This document shows positions 37,146 to 46,371 of a DNA stretch of 64,000 nt, piece after piece. Each line of letters starts with the position of its first letter. The first letter of the stretch is position 1. A program made the translations under genes and the position numbers. This stretch comes from Pseudomonadota bacterium (GTDB lineage: Bacteria; Pseudomonadota; Gammaproteobacteria; Steroidobacterales; Woeseiaceae). The notes under the pieces are model-generated. The model was given only the letters and a program-made list of their open reading frames with translations. It was not told the origin of the DNA and ran no database searches. The stretch is from the NCBI GenBank assembly GCA_027621915.1, contig JAQCAD010000003.1, positions 84,529 through 148,528 of the forward strand, given 5' to 3'.

Positions 37146-37169
37146 AGAGGGGCCTTGCGCCCCTCTTTT
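37146..37169 (+). terminator. Rho-independent terminator of the TonB receptor gene
   Basis: AGAGGGGC (37146-37153), loop CTTGC, GCCCCTCT (37159-37166), then TTTC. A perfect 8-bp GC-rich stem with a short T tail, 23 bases after the receptor stop codon. Confidence 0.9.
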
Positions 37170-37268
37170 CCGTTTGGCGCCGTGAAAAGTCCATCGGGTT
37201 GATATGACCGCCCACAGGTAATCGAAAGAGGACGGATCAGCTTAGCAACGAGAGGCCGGGCGAGGCAG

Positions 37269-37907
37269 ATGAGTATTCGTTACAAAACAACTTTTCCAAC
37301 GATGTTGTGTTTGATGGCGTCCGCCGTATCGGTCGCCCAGACGGTCGACCAGGGCGACCTGGAGCGATGTGCTGAGAAGGCATCGGCGGAGCTGAAGCTG
37401 GCCTGTTTCGAAGCGCTGACTTCAGCGGGCATCGATTCCGTAATTGTCGAACCGGGGAATACCGACCCTATCGATGCGTCTGATGTATCGCCAGTGGCGG
37501 CGAAACCAGCGACAGAGATGTCGCGCACGGACGCGGCCGCATCTGGCACTGTTGCTACGTCTGCAAAGGCGACCCAGGTGACGGACGAACCGGAACGAAA
37601 CGGTCCGATACCGGCGGTCACGCAATCAACGCTGCGGAATGGTCCAGTAGTCGAGCCCGTCGAAAGTCAAACAGATGATCCGCCAGTTGTCGTGACGGCA
37701 AAAGTTGTTGAAGTTTCAAAAGGCCGGTACAACGTCCTTTACTTCCACTTCGACGACGGCCAGGTTTGGCGGCAGATTGAAGGACGGCGATTTCGGTATC
37801 CGAAGGATGGTGACTTCGAAGTCACCATTAGCAAAGGATTGCTCGGGGACGATCAGCTTCGTGTCGAGGGCAGCGGAGCGATGACCAGGATTCGCCGTAT
37901 TCAGTAA
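37269..37907 (+). CDS. Secreted hypothetical protein, 212 aa
   Basis: Signal peptide ending SVAQTV, then QGDLERCAEKASAELKLACFEAL, a short Cys-x(12)-Cys helix pair found at the N-terminus of several secreted proteobacterial proteins (they often read RC....D...RLACYD). A proline/threonine/alanine-rich linker (about 55-135) follows. The C-terminal beta domain has VTAKVVEVSKGRYNVLYFHFDDGQVWRQ and GLLGDDQLRV. I cannot assign a function. The linker implies two separate domains in the periplasm. Confidence 0.7.
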   Translation: MSIRYKTTFPTMLCLMASAVSVAQTVDQGDLERCAEKASAELKLACFEALTSAGIDSVIVEPGNTDPIDASDVSPVAAKPATEMSRTDAAASGTVATSAKATQVTDEPERNGPIPAVTQSTLRNGPVVEPVESQTDDPPVVVTAKVVEVSKGRYNVLYFHFDDGQVWRQIEGRRFRYPKDGDFEVTISKGLLGDDQLRVEGSGAMTRIRRIQ

Positions 37908-37986
37908 GTGCGGTGCACTAAGTTGCTGTACCACTCACTTGAAGTATCGCCAGCCAGCACGGCATACTGCCGGCGTACAAGGACGG

Positions 37987-38649
37987 ATGACTATGGCAGA
38001 AGACCCGGTAGCCGATTTCGACATCAACAAGAGCCTGTCGATGATTTTCGCGACGCCACTTGTCGTGCATGACTGGCCGGAGAGCGACGCTTTCAACAGG
38101 GAATTTGCCGAGCTGGTTCTGACGAAGGAGAAGAAACTCGCCAGGAAAGACGTGGTGCGTTCGAACGCCGGCGGCTGGCAGTCTCCCGGCAATCTGATGC
38201 AGTGGCCGGAACCCTGTATCGAGACTTTTCGCCAGCGAATCGAGAAACTGACCTTCAATCTATTGCATGTGCTTCTGCGAGGTGACAGCAGCAATCGTTC
38301 GTTCAAACTGTTGGTAGATGCCTGGGCAAATATCAACCGAAGCGGCGACTACAACGTTGCGCATACTCACCCGAATTGCATGTGGTCCGGTTGTTACTAC
38401 GTAACGCCAGGCAATCCGGATCCGAATGTCACGTGGAATGGCCTGATCGAACTGTTTGACCCTCGCGAAGCGGCCAACTACGTACAAGTCAACAATACGA
38501 TCCTCGACGCTCGCACGCTCATCGAAAATGTGCCTGGTCGAATGTTGTTCTGGCCAAGCTGGGTCAGGCACATGGTTCACCCGTACGTCGGCGATGGCGA
38601 ACGAATCTCGGTGGCATTCAATGTGAACGTCATCGAGGACAGGTCGTAG
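37987..38649 (+). CDS. TIGR02466-type 2OG-Fe(II) oxygenase-like protein
   Basis: A cytoplasmic protein of about 220 aa. It resembles the TIGR02466 group of putative 2-oxoglutarate/Fe(II) oxygenases: MIFATPLVVHDW at the N-terminus, DAWANINRSGDYNVAHTHPNCMWSGCYYV with a His-x-His ligand candidate, and LFWPSWVRHMVHPYVGDGERISVAFNV with the distal His and the Arg for 2-oxoglutarate. AAGGA stands 3 bases before ATG 37987 and 9 before ATG 37993, so either could be used. Members are often next to TonB receptors and peptide catabolism genes, as here. The substrate is unknown. Confidence 0.75.
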   Translation: MTMAEDPVADFDINKSLSMIFATPLVVHDWPESDAFNREFAELVLTKEKKLARKDVVRSNAGGWQSPGNLMQWPEPCIETFRQRIEKLTFNLLHVLLRGDSSNRSFKLLVDAWANINRSGDYNVAHTHPNCMWSGCYYVTPGNPDPNVTWNGLIELFDPREAANYVQVNNTILDARTLIENVPGRMLFWPSWVRHMVHPYVGDGERISVAFNVNVIEDRS

Positions 38650-38661
38650 ATTTGAGCGCTG

Positions 38662-40269
38662 TCAGGGCCTGGTCAGGGGTTGGCCGGAAAGTGCTCCTGT
38701 CGCATTTTCATTCCGGATCGCAAACGTGCCGTTTACAACGACATGAACTGCGCCGACGGAAAATTCACGTGGTGATTCGTAGGTGGCCAGGTCGCGATAT
38801 TTTTCCGGATCGAGAACGACAAGATCGGCGAAATATCCTTCCCGCAGATATCCACGGTCCGGCATTCGAAAAAAGTCTGCTGCAAGTCCCGAATAGCTTC
38901 GTATTACAAACTCTGCCGACAAAGTTCCGGAATCGAATACGAGCATACGCATTTTCTTCGCGAAAGAGCCGTACGTGCGCGGGTGCGTAATCGGCTGATC
39001 GGGGCGTGGCGTTCGCCCGTCAGTACACGTCATCATCCATGCTTCCTCTGCCAGCAGCCGCGTGTTGTCGTCATCATAAAGTTCCAGGTTCATGACGACT
39101 TTATTGTTCTCCCGCAAAATCTGCTGGACCGCGAGGGCCGGCGCCAGCTCACGTTCCCGTGATACCTCCGCAAGCGTTTTGCCGTTCAGATTCGGTTGAG
39201 GATCGACGAACATGATCTTGTCCGCACCCCCGCGAATCTGCAGCATGGCGTTCGTGGCGTCCGCAATGTCCGCGGATAATTCAGGATCGTCAAATCGTTC
39301 AATCATGGCGTCCTGCCCACCGGCGGCTGCCCAGTCAGGAACGGTGTACGACCTCAGATTACTTTGGGTCGCCGTATAGGGATGTTGCGCCGCCCAGATG
39401 TCAACGCCACGCGCGCGCGCATCATTGATGTATTTGGCACCGATGTCTGCCCGGCCGTAGTTATGTGCGCCCTGCAGGTTGTAGTGACTGAAGATACCGC
39501 GCAGTCCTGATTCTTCGGTGATGCGAATACCTTCTTTGACCGAGGCGTCGTAGCCGACTCCCTTGTAAACGGCCCCCAGGTCGCGGTCATGAGTATCGTA
39601 AATCGCGCCAGCATATTCAGCTGCGGTTTTGGCGAGCGTGATAACTTCTTCGGTGGAAGCATAAGTCCCCGGAACGTAGAAAAGACCGGTAGATAAGCCA
39701 AATGCGCCCTCATCCATGCCTTTTCGGACCAGCGCCTGCATTGCGGCCATCTCATCGCCAGTAGGCGCACGATCTGCCGCACCCATGACCTCACTTCGAA
39801 CATTGCCGTGACCGACATAGAGAATTCCGTTGGTGCCGATTCCGTTTGTCCGCCACAGTTCCATACGTTCTGCCACGTTGCTGGAACCTTCGCCGTCGGC
39901 TCCGAGCACCACTGTCGTGATCCCCTGGTAGAGATAAGGCAATGCGTCGCGTCCATAATCCTTGTCAAGTTCGGCATGGCTATGCGCGTCGATGAATCCC
40001 GGGGTTATCCAGAGACCGTTGACGTCTATCTCATCGTCCGACCGTACATTGGCGGTAGTTGCATTGCCAATGAAGGCTATTCGTCCGTCGTTGATACCAA
40101 GATCGGCTGCATAGGGTGCACCGCCTGAGCCATCGATAACGTATCCACCGAGGAGGAGGTGCTGGACGGAAATTTCTCCGCCATCTTTTTGATCGTCCGC
40201 CGAATCGCACGCGACTGTCAGAAACGCGACAACAATTGCAAGGATTTGTCTGTCGTTGATTTTTCGCAT
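38662..40269 (-). CDS. N-acyl-D-amino-acid deacylase (D-aminoacylase), lipoprotein
   Basis: An amidohydrolase-superfamily enzyme of about 535 aa releasing D-amino acids from N-acyl derivatives. The lipobox FLTVAC anchors it. The catalytic core has GLWITPGFIDAHSHAELD (HxH metal ligands), GITTVVLGADGEG, ALVRKGMDEGAFGLSTGLFYVPG, and SHYNLQG. The end has GYLREGYFADLVVLDPE, which closes the small beta domain. The family's extra catalytic residues sit in DTHDRD. ATG 40269 is chosen for the signal peptide; the frame is open to 40326. It converges on the oxygenase-like gene. Confidence 0.9.
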   Translation of the reverse strand: MRKINDRQILAIVVAFLTVACDSADDQKDGGEISVQHLLLGGYVIDGSGGAPYAADLGINDGRIAFIGNATTANVRSDDEIDVNGLWITPGFIDAHSHAELDKDYGRDALPYLYQGITTVVLGADGEGSSNVAERMELWRTNGIGTNGILYVGHGNVRSEVMGAADRAPTGDEMAAMQALVRKGMDEGAFGLSTGLFYVPGTYASTEEVITLAKTAAEYAGAIYDTHDRDLGAVYKGVGYDASVKEGIRITEESGLRGIFSHYNLQGAHNYGRADIGAKYINDARARGVDIWAAQHPYTATQSNLRSYTVPDWAAAGGQDAMIERFDDPELSADIADATNAMLQIRGGADKIMFVDPQPNLNGKTLAEVSRERELAPALAVQQILRENNKVVMNLELYDDDNTRLLAEEAWMMTCTDGRTPRPDQPITHPRTYGSFAKKMRMLVFDSGTLSAEFVIRSYSGLAADFFRMPDRGYLREGYFADLVVLDPEKYRDLATYESPREFSVGAVHVVVNGTFAIRNENATGALSGQPLTRP

Positions 40270-40342
40270 AATCACTGTCTCACTATTAGTCGATCGACAC
40301 CCGGTTGCAGCATAATCAACTGTCATCCGGTTGTTTTCATCT

Positions 40343-40362
40343 GCTGGCGCAATCCCGCCAGC
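40343..40362. promoter_or_regulatory. Perfect inverted repeat in a divergent intergenic region
   Basis: GCTGGCG (40343-40349), loop CAATCC, CGCCAGC (40356-40362), followed by CTGTTGTT. It lies 74 bases upstream of the deacylase start and 218 bases before the small lipoprotein gene. It could be an operator or an RNA hairpin. The rest of the 310-bp gap (40270-40579) holds nothing identifiable. Confidence 0.4.
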
Positions 40363-40579
40363 CTGTTGTTCGCTGTAGCAATTCGCTGGAATGGCGCCGG
40401 CAGCGAGACTTAATGTCAGATGGTGTCGTTAATTGAACACCACGCCTTTCTTAAAGGCTTGGTGAAGGCTAAACTCTGCGCATACCAGAAGATAGTGGTA
40501 CCAGTGCTGCCAGCGCAAGTTTCGGGTGATAGCGCACGGTAACGAAACAGCCCGCCACCCTGAAAAAGCGAACGCAACA

Positions 40580-40819
40580 ATGACCGTCCGGAATTCGGAA
40601 ATATCGCACACGAAATTTTTCGCTGCCCTGGCGTTGTTGGTCGCATTCTCGTCAATTCTTTCCTGTGCGAGCACGGATGGCCCGCCACCACCGAGGCGTC
40701 AGATATCGGAATGCCCGCCTGGCATGCTTTTAATCTGTACCAGTCGGCAACCGGCGACGAAAGGCGGAGATGAAGAAATCCCGCTGTACGAACATTGCAC
40801 TTGTAAGTCGAATATCTGA
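40580..40819 (+). CDS. Small cysteine-containing lipoprotein, 79 aa
   Basis: A short exported protein. Hydrophobic stretch FFAALALLVAFSSI with lipobox LSC (Cys about 29), then a proline run (GPPPPRRQ). The compact mature part has four further cysteines (ECPPG, LICTS, EHCTCKSN), suggesting two disulfides or a metal site. ATG 40580 gives a clean signal; the frame is open upstream to 40526. No recognised family. It precedes the permease gene by 79 bp on the same strand. Confidence 0.55.
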   Translation: MTVRNSEISHTKFFAALALLVAFSSILSCASTDGPPPPRRQISECPPGMLLICTSRQPATKGGDEEIPLYEHCTCKSNI

Positions 40820-40898
40820 CGGGAATTTACGTTTTTTCGTTCAAACAGGTCCTTATGCCTGAAAAACTCGATTCTTCGCAGATTACGGGACCTTATCT

Positions 40899-42296
40899 AT
40901 GAGACCGATTGAGAGCGCTTCCAACTCCGGTCATGTCAACCCGATCGTGGTGTTGCTTGGAATCCTGTTACTGGCGACTGCGCTTACCTATGTCGTCGAA
41001 TCCGGGTTTTACGAACGTGATGGCAGGCTGGTCGTTCCCGGGTCTTACCAGACTCTGGAAAAAAACAGTTCCCCAATTAACCTTTTTCGAACTGAATCTG
41101 GCGACGACGCGGACGACGCGAGGCCAGTCAGCCTGATCGGTACGATATCGGCAATTCCGGCTGGGCTCGAGCGGATGGCCGGACTGATATTCATGGTGCT
41201 AATCATTGGAGGCATGTTCGGCATCGTCACTCATTCCGGCGCGATCGATTCGGGTCTCGAGAAACTGCTCAGCACAGTTCGCGGCAATATCTACGTACTC
41301 GTTCCGGCGCTGATGATCGTGTTCGCGGCGGGCAGCAGTTTTCTGGGGTTGGCATCCGAATACCTCCTGGTTATTCCGCTAATGGTCGTTATGGCGCAGC
41401 GTCTTGGTATGTCCAGAGTGATAGGACTTGCGATTGTTACTGTCGCGGTGAAAGCAGGATATTTGTCGTCGGTCACCAATCCGATCCCGCTTTCGATTGC
41501 ACAGCCGCTGCTGGGATTGCAAATATTCAGCGGAGCGGGCGTCCGGTTCATCTTCTTCCTTGTTTTTCTCATTGCGGGTATCGCCTTCGTGCTTTACATG
41601 ATTCGCCGCGAGGGGTTCGACTCGACAATTGTGCAGGAATTTGATCACCGGGAGCTGTCGAATCGGCACAAGCTTGTGCTGGCCATTCTTGCCGGGGGCG
41701 TTGCGTTCCTTGTTTACGGCTCCACTCACTGGCATTGGGAAAATTCCGAGTTGTCGACGTACTACGTCGGTCTCAGCATTGTTCTCGCTGCCGCGGCCAG
41801 ACTTGGTGCGAGCGAGGCGGCTGGCGCTTTTGTGACCGGCATGAAGAAAATCCTGATGGCCAGTATGTTGATTGGCGTCGCGTCGGCAGTTGCCATCGTT
41901 CTCGAAGAAGGTCGCATACTTGATTCGATCGTGCATTCGCTTACGGGCCTGATCGGCGAGAATGGCGCGTTCTTCTCGGTCATCGGAATGTTCGTTTCGC
42001 AATTGCTGCTCGATTTCCTGATTCCATCAACGTCGGGCCAGGCGGCAGTCAGCATGCCGATTCTAGGACCTATTGGCCAGCTTTCCGGCGTACAGCCGCA
42101 GACGACGGTGCTTGCCTTCCTGTTTGGAAACGGTATCACCAATATGCTGACTCCGACGTCAGGTACTTTGCTTGCCTACCTGGCAACCGCGCAGGTCGGG
42201 TGGGTTGAATGGGCACGATTTATTTTCCGGTTGTGGGTCATTTACATCGTAATCGCAATTATCCTGCTCGGAATTGCTGTGGCCATCGAATTTTGA
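40899..42296 (+). CDS. YfcC/ArcD-type permease
   Basis: An integral membrane protein of 465 aa with about 11-12 hydrophobic segments. It matches the YfcC family of putative basic amino acid or carboxylate permeases: HVNPIVVLLGILLLATALTYVV at the N-terminus, GMFGIVTHSGAIDSGLEKLL, VFAAGSSFLGLASEYLLVIPLM, FLIPSTSGQAAVSMPILGPIGQLSG and NGITNMLTPTSGTLLAYLA near the end. The periplasmic loop after TM1 is polar. The start codon at 40899 has no strong ribosome site. The next gene begins 19 bp downstream, so uptake of the released product and its hydrolysis may be linked. Confidence 0.85.
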   Translation: MRPIESASNSGHVNPIVVLLGILLLATALTYVVESGFYERDGRLVVPGSYQTLEKNSSPINLFRTESGDDADDARPVSLIGTISAIPAGLERMAGLIFMVLIIGGMFGIVTHSGAIDSGLEKLLSTVRGNIYVLVPALMIVFAAGSSFLGLASEYLLVIPLMVVMAQRLGMSRVIGLAIVTVAVKAGYLSSVTNPIPLSIAQPLLGLQIFSGAGVRFIFFLVFLIAGIAFVLYMIRREGFDSTIVQEFDHRELSNRHKLVLAILAGGVAFLVYGSTHWHWENSELSTYYVGLSIVLAAAARLGASEAAGAFVTGMKKILMASMLIGVASAVAIVLEEGRILDSIVHSLTGLIGENGAFFSVIGMFVSQLLLDFLIPSTSGQAAVSMPILGPIGQLSGVQPQTTVLAFLFGNGITNMLTPTSGTLLAYLATAQVGWVEWARFIFRLWVIYIVIAIILLGIAVAIEF

Positions 42297-42315
42297 GATA
42301 CCGGCGCCGGAACTC

Positions 42316-44196
42316 ATGAACACGGCTGGTGAATCCCGCCGAACGCCGGCTGAAGTTGTCGTTGAACGCGATGTCATGGTGGATATGCGAGACGGCATTC
42401 GCCTGGCTACCGACGTTTATCGACCCATTGACAGAGCGGGTGAGCAGGTTTCACCGCTGCCGGTCATCATGGAACGTACTCCGTACGACAAGTGCGGCGT
42501 CAGTCGTTCAGAAGTGAGCATCGACAGTTCAAACCCTGCGACCCGTGTCGAAGTTGCAGAATTTTTCGCCCGCCAGGGTTACGTCGTCGTCATGCAGGAT
42601 TGTCGCGGCCGCTACAAGTCCGAGGGCGAATTCGTCAAATATGTAAACGAGGCCGCAGATGGATTTGATGCGATAACGTGGGTAGCGCGGCAGTCGTGGT
42701 GCAACGGTGCGGTCGGCACGATGGGCCTGTCTTACGGTGCACACACGCAGTGCGCGCTTGCGTCCCTTAATCCGCCCGGGCTGGCCTGCATGTTCCTTGA
42801 TTCCGGGGGCTTCGCCAGCGCTTATCACGGGGGCATCCGGCGTGGCGGGGCTTTCGAATTGAAACAGGCAACGTGGGCGTATCGACATGCATTGCGGAGT
42901 CCGGCGACTTTGGCAGATCCGGTCAGACTGAAGGCGTTGCAGGATACCGATATCAGGGAGTGGTTTCGACATATGCCGTGGCGACCAGGGAATTCACCAC
43001 TCGCTTCGGCGCCCGAGTATGAAAGCTACCTGTTTGAGTTGTGGTCTTCCGGGTTGTTTTCGGACTACTGGAAGCGACCAGGCCTTTATGCGGAGGGTTA
43101 CTATGATTGCTTCCCGGACGTGCCGACGGCGATAGTCGGCAGCTGGTACGATCCGTACGTCTATTCGTGCATCACCAATTTCCACGGGCTTTCAAAAAGC
43201 GGTAATTCAGCCGTAACGCTGCTGATGGGTCCATGGACGCACGGAAACCGGTCGGTAACCTACGCGGGCGACGTGGATTTCGGATCACAGTCGACGCTTG
43301 ACGGAAATATATCCGCTGACTATCGGCAATTTAGATTGTCATGGTTTGATCGGTGGTTGAAGAACAGCGCTTCGCCGTCCGAGAAATCGGTCGTTACTTA
43401 TTTTCAGATGGGTGGTGGCAGCGGCGACCGCAATGCGGACGGCAGGCTGCATCATGGTGGAGTCTGGCGGAACGCAGATAGCTGGCCACCCACAGAAGTT
43501 GCAATGCACTCCTTGTATTTGCGAGCCGATGGACGCCTGTTGCCGCAACCGGCCGAAGAACCCGGATATCTCGAGTACCAATATGATCCCGGCGATCCGG
43601 TACCGACGATTGGAGGTGCATTGACTTCCGGTGAGCCCGTAATGAAGAGTGGTGCGTTCGATCAGCGTGAGAACGAGCACGTTCTTAAAATTCGCGGCGA
43701 ACCAGGACGAGAACCGCTGTCTGGCCGCCCCGATGTGCTGGTGTTCGAAACCGACCCGTTGCCAGCGGACACGATCATCACAGGGGAAATAGAGATCGAG
43801 CTATGGGTGTCGTCCGATTGCCGCGACACTGACTTCACCGCAAAAATAGTCGATCTTTACCCGCCGTCCGAGGACTTTCCGGACGGCTTCGCAATGAACA
43901 TAACCGACGGCATTTTCAGGGCGCGCTACAGGGAAGGCTGGGAAAGCGAGGTCATGATGGAACCAGGTCAGATCTACCGGATCGAAATCAGGCCATTTGC
44001 AACCAGCAACCTGTTCAAAACCGGTCATCGATTGCGGATCGATATTTCAAGCAGCAATTACCCGCAATTCGATCTCAATTCGAACACCGGGGAGCCGGAA
44101 GGGCGTGCCACTCACTTTACGGTGGCAAACAACCGGCTGCATTTTGGCGGATCGTACTCGTCTCGTGTCGTTTTGCCTGTCGCCAGCGGCGGGTAA
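42316..44196 (+). CDS. CocE/NonD family hydrolase (S15 peptidase fold)
   Basis: An alpha/beta hydrolase acting on esters or acylated peptides. It has the S15/CocE arrangement: VVERDVMVDMRDGIRLATDVYRP, RTPYDK, then FARQGYVVVMQDCRGRYKSEGEF. The nucleophile is the Ser in GTMGLSYGAHTQ. The acid is in GSWYDPYVYS and the His in GPWTHGNRS. A C-terminal jelly-roll follows (ITGEIEIELWVSSDCRDTDFTAKIVDLYP). No signal peptide is evident from ATG 42316, so it is likely cytoplasmic. The frame from 42274 overlaps the permease. Length 626 aa is normal. Probably in one transcript with the permease. Confidence 0.9.
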   Translation: MNTAGESRRTPAEVVVERDVMVDMRDGIRLATDVYRPIDRAGEQVSPLPVIMERTPYDKCGVSRSEVSIDSSNPATRVEVAEFFARQGYVVVMQDCRGRYKSEGEFVKYVNEAADGFDAITWVARQSWCNGAVGTMGLSYGAHTQCALASLNPPGLACMFLDSGGFASAYHGGIRRGGAFELKQATWAYRHALRSPATLADPVRLKALQDTDIREWFRHMPWRPGNSPLASAPEYESYLFELWSSGLFSDYWKRPGLYAEGYYDCFPDVPTAIVGSWYDPYVYSCITNFHGLSKSGNSAVTLLMGPWTHGNRSVTYAGDVDFGSQSTLDGNISADYRQFRLSWFDRWLKNSASPSEKSVVTYFQMGGGSGDRNADGRLHHGGVWRNADSWPPTEVAMHSLYLRADGRLLPQPAEEPGYLEYQYDPGDPVPTIGGALTSGEPVMKSGAFDQRENEHVLKIRGEPGREPLSGRPDVLVFETDPLPADTIITGEIEIELWVSSDCRDTDFTAKIVDLYPPSEDFPDGFAMNITDGIFRARYREGWESEVMMEPGQIYRIEIRPFATSNLFKTGHRLRIDISSSNYPQFDLNSNTGEPEGRATHFTVANNRLHFGGSYSSRVVLPVASGG

Positions 44197-44313
44197 ACTG
44201 TGACGACCATCCAGTGACTGGTCAACAAGTCCTGAAATCATTCGACCTTTCGATGTAAGATTCGGCAAATTTTTACCAGCGGCACACCAGGCTGCCTGAT
44301 TCCCCATCAAACA

Positions 44314-46371
44314 ATGACTATCGTGAAACCGAATAAAAACCTGACCCTGAGTTTTATCTGTGCCGGAGCGCTTGTGCCTGCGCTGCCACTCATGGCGCAA
44401 GATGATGAAGCAATTGATGAAATTCAGGTTACGGCCACGCGCCGCCCGGTCGCCGCAGAAGATGTTTCGGCAGCGCTCACCATTGTCAGCAGCCAAGAAC
44501 TCGCAGGACGAAAGCTCATCACTGACGCACTGGCCGCGCAGCCGGGCGTGTTCCTTCAACAGACAACACCAGGGCAGGGAGCCGCGATCGTTCGCGGCCT
44601 CAAGGGATCCGAGGTGCTGCACCTGGTCGATGGCATGCGACTGAACAACGCCATTTTTCGAAACGCGCCGACGCAATACCTGGCGCTGGTTGCTCCGGGA
44701 GCCCTCGAACGAATCGAAGTCGTTCGTGGCGCACCGGCGTCTCTTTATGGCAGTGACGCGGTGGGCGGGGTTGTGCAGGCAATATCGCGGATTCCGTCCT
44801 TCGATGCATCAGGGTTACGGCGCTCTGTGTATCTTGCTTTTGATTCCGGCGATCTTGCGCGAGTAGTACGCGCTTCGCTTGAATCGGGAGACGAAAATCT
44901 CGCGGCATTGGTCAGTGGGGAATACCTTAGCAGCGACGATCGACGCACCGGAAGTGGCGACCGCATTGGCCCGAGTGGCTACGACTCAAAAGGCGGGAGA
45001 ATCGCAGTTTCAGCAACGCCCGAAAACGGCAATAGCTGGCTGTTCGATCTGCAATATGCGAGCCAGCCAATGACGCCGAGGGTCGATGAGCTTGTTGCTG
45101 GTTTCGGCCAGACGGAACCGTCCTCGTCCGAATTCTGGTTCTCCCCTAACGAGCGCCTGTTCGGGCATATCAGACATGTTCGCGATGAATGGCTGCTCGG
45201 CGCCAACTGGAATTTCGATCTTGGATGGCAGCGCATCGTCGATGACCGGACATCGCGAAATTTTTCCTCGGACATTCGGCGTCACGAAGAAAATAGCAGC
45301 GACCTGTTCGGTTTTCTCGTCAATGCATCGGGTACTTCGCACGGTGGTTCCTGGATTGTAGGTGCGGACATTTATCATGACGACGTTGCGAGTGAACGCT
45401 ATGACGAAAATCTGACGACGGGCCAGGTGGTCGAAGCGGCTGCGCGTTTTCCGGACGGGTCAACGGTCGATCAGGCTGCGGTTTACGGCAACATCATTCG
45501 CGACGTTGGCGATCGGCATTCGCTGTCCGGGGGAATTCGTTTCAGTTCAGTTCGTGTCGATCTGCCGGCATCCGGCGTAGTGCCAGGTTCATCTGTCGAT
45601 CAAAGCGACTTCAGTGCGGATATCGGCTGGATCGTTGAAGTCGCTGCTGGTACGCAACTGACGGTCAACGTTGGTTACGGTTTTCGCGCGCCAAACGTTT
45701 TCGATCTTGGTGCGCTCGGTGAACGGCCAGGCAACCGTTTCAATATCCCGAATCCAAATCTCGATTCAGAGCACATCACGCAATTCGATTTTGGAGTCCG
45801 ACATCGAACCGATAACCTGGATCTCGACATCGTCTTTTTTGCGTTGCACTACTCGGACCGAATTATATCGGTGCTGACAGGTGATGTTACGCAGGATGGT
45901 CGCGACGTTACGCAAAGCCAAAATGTGGACCGGGCTGATATACACGGCGTTGAAGCGTCTGCACGCTGGTTATATTCTGATACGGTCAGCGCTGACATGG
46001 TCGTGAACTATACTCGAGGTGAGCAATTCGAGACTGACGGAAACGCCGTCTCTGCAGACAGGATTCCACCGCTCAATGGCCGGCTGGGAATGCGATTTGA
46101 TATCGGGGCCAGTGTTTCTCTTGAGCCCTATGTGTTGTTTGCCGGGAAACAGGACCGGTTGAGCCCACGGGATCTTACGGATCCTCGCATCAATCCAAAC
46201 GGCACGTCCGGCTGGCTTGCGGTGAATTTTTCAGCAACCTGGTCGGTCAATGATTCTGTGCGGCTAAGGGCGAGTATGGAAAACCTGTTTGACAGGGAAT
46301 ACCGTTTGCATGGATCCGGTATTGATGCGGTGGGGCGGAGCCTCTTTATGAGCCTGCAAAAAACCTGGTAA
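44314..46371 (+). CDS. TonB-dependent receptor, haem/cobalamin type, 685 aa
   Basis: A smaller outer-membrane receptor than the one at 34264. Signal ending PLMAQD, TonB box IDEIQVTATRRP, plug motifs DALAAQPGVFLQQTTPGQG, AAIVRGLKGSEVLHLVDGMRLN, GALERIEVVRGAPASLYGSDAVGGVVQ. The barrel has VGYGFRAPNVFDLGALGERPGNRFNIPNPNL, a segment typical of haem/haemoglobin and vitamin B12 type receptors, then NLFDREYRLHGSGIDAVGRS. It ends in Trp, typical of barrel-insertion signals. The ligand is an inference. It abuts the convergent acyltransferase gene without a gap. Confidence 0.93.
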   Translation: MTIVKPNKNLTLSFICAGALVPALPLMAQDDEAIDEIQVTATRRPVAAEDVSAALTIVSSQELAGRKLITDALAAQPGVFLQQTTPGQGAAIVRGLKGSEVLHLVDGMRLNNAIFRNAPTQYLALVAPGALERIEVVRGAPASLYGSDAVGGVVQAISRIPSFDASGLRRSVYLAFDSGDLARVVRASLESGDENLAALVSGEYLSSDDRRTGSGDRIGPSGYDSKGGRIAVSATPENGNSWLFDLQYASQPMTPRVDELVAGFGQTEPSSSEFWFSPNERLFGHIRHVRDEWLLGANWNFDLGWQRIVDDRTSRNFSSDIRRHEENSSDLFGFLVNASGTSHGGSWIVGADIYHDDVASERYDENLTTGQVVEAAARFPDGSTVDQAAVYGNIIRDVGDRHSLSGGIRFSSVRVDLPASGVVPGSSVDQSDFSADIGWIVEVAAGTQLTVNVGYGFRAPNVFDLGALGERPGNRFNIPNPNLDSEHITQFDFGVRHRTDNLDLDIVFFALHYSDRIISVLTGDVTQDGRDVTQSQNVDRADIHGVEASARWLYSDTVSADMVVNYTRGEQFETDGNAVSADRIPPLNGRLGMRFDIGASVSLEPYVLFAGKQDRLSPRDLTDPRINPNGTSGWLAVNFSATWSVNDSVRLRASMENLFDREYRLHGSGIDAVGRSLFMSLQKTW

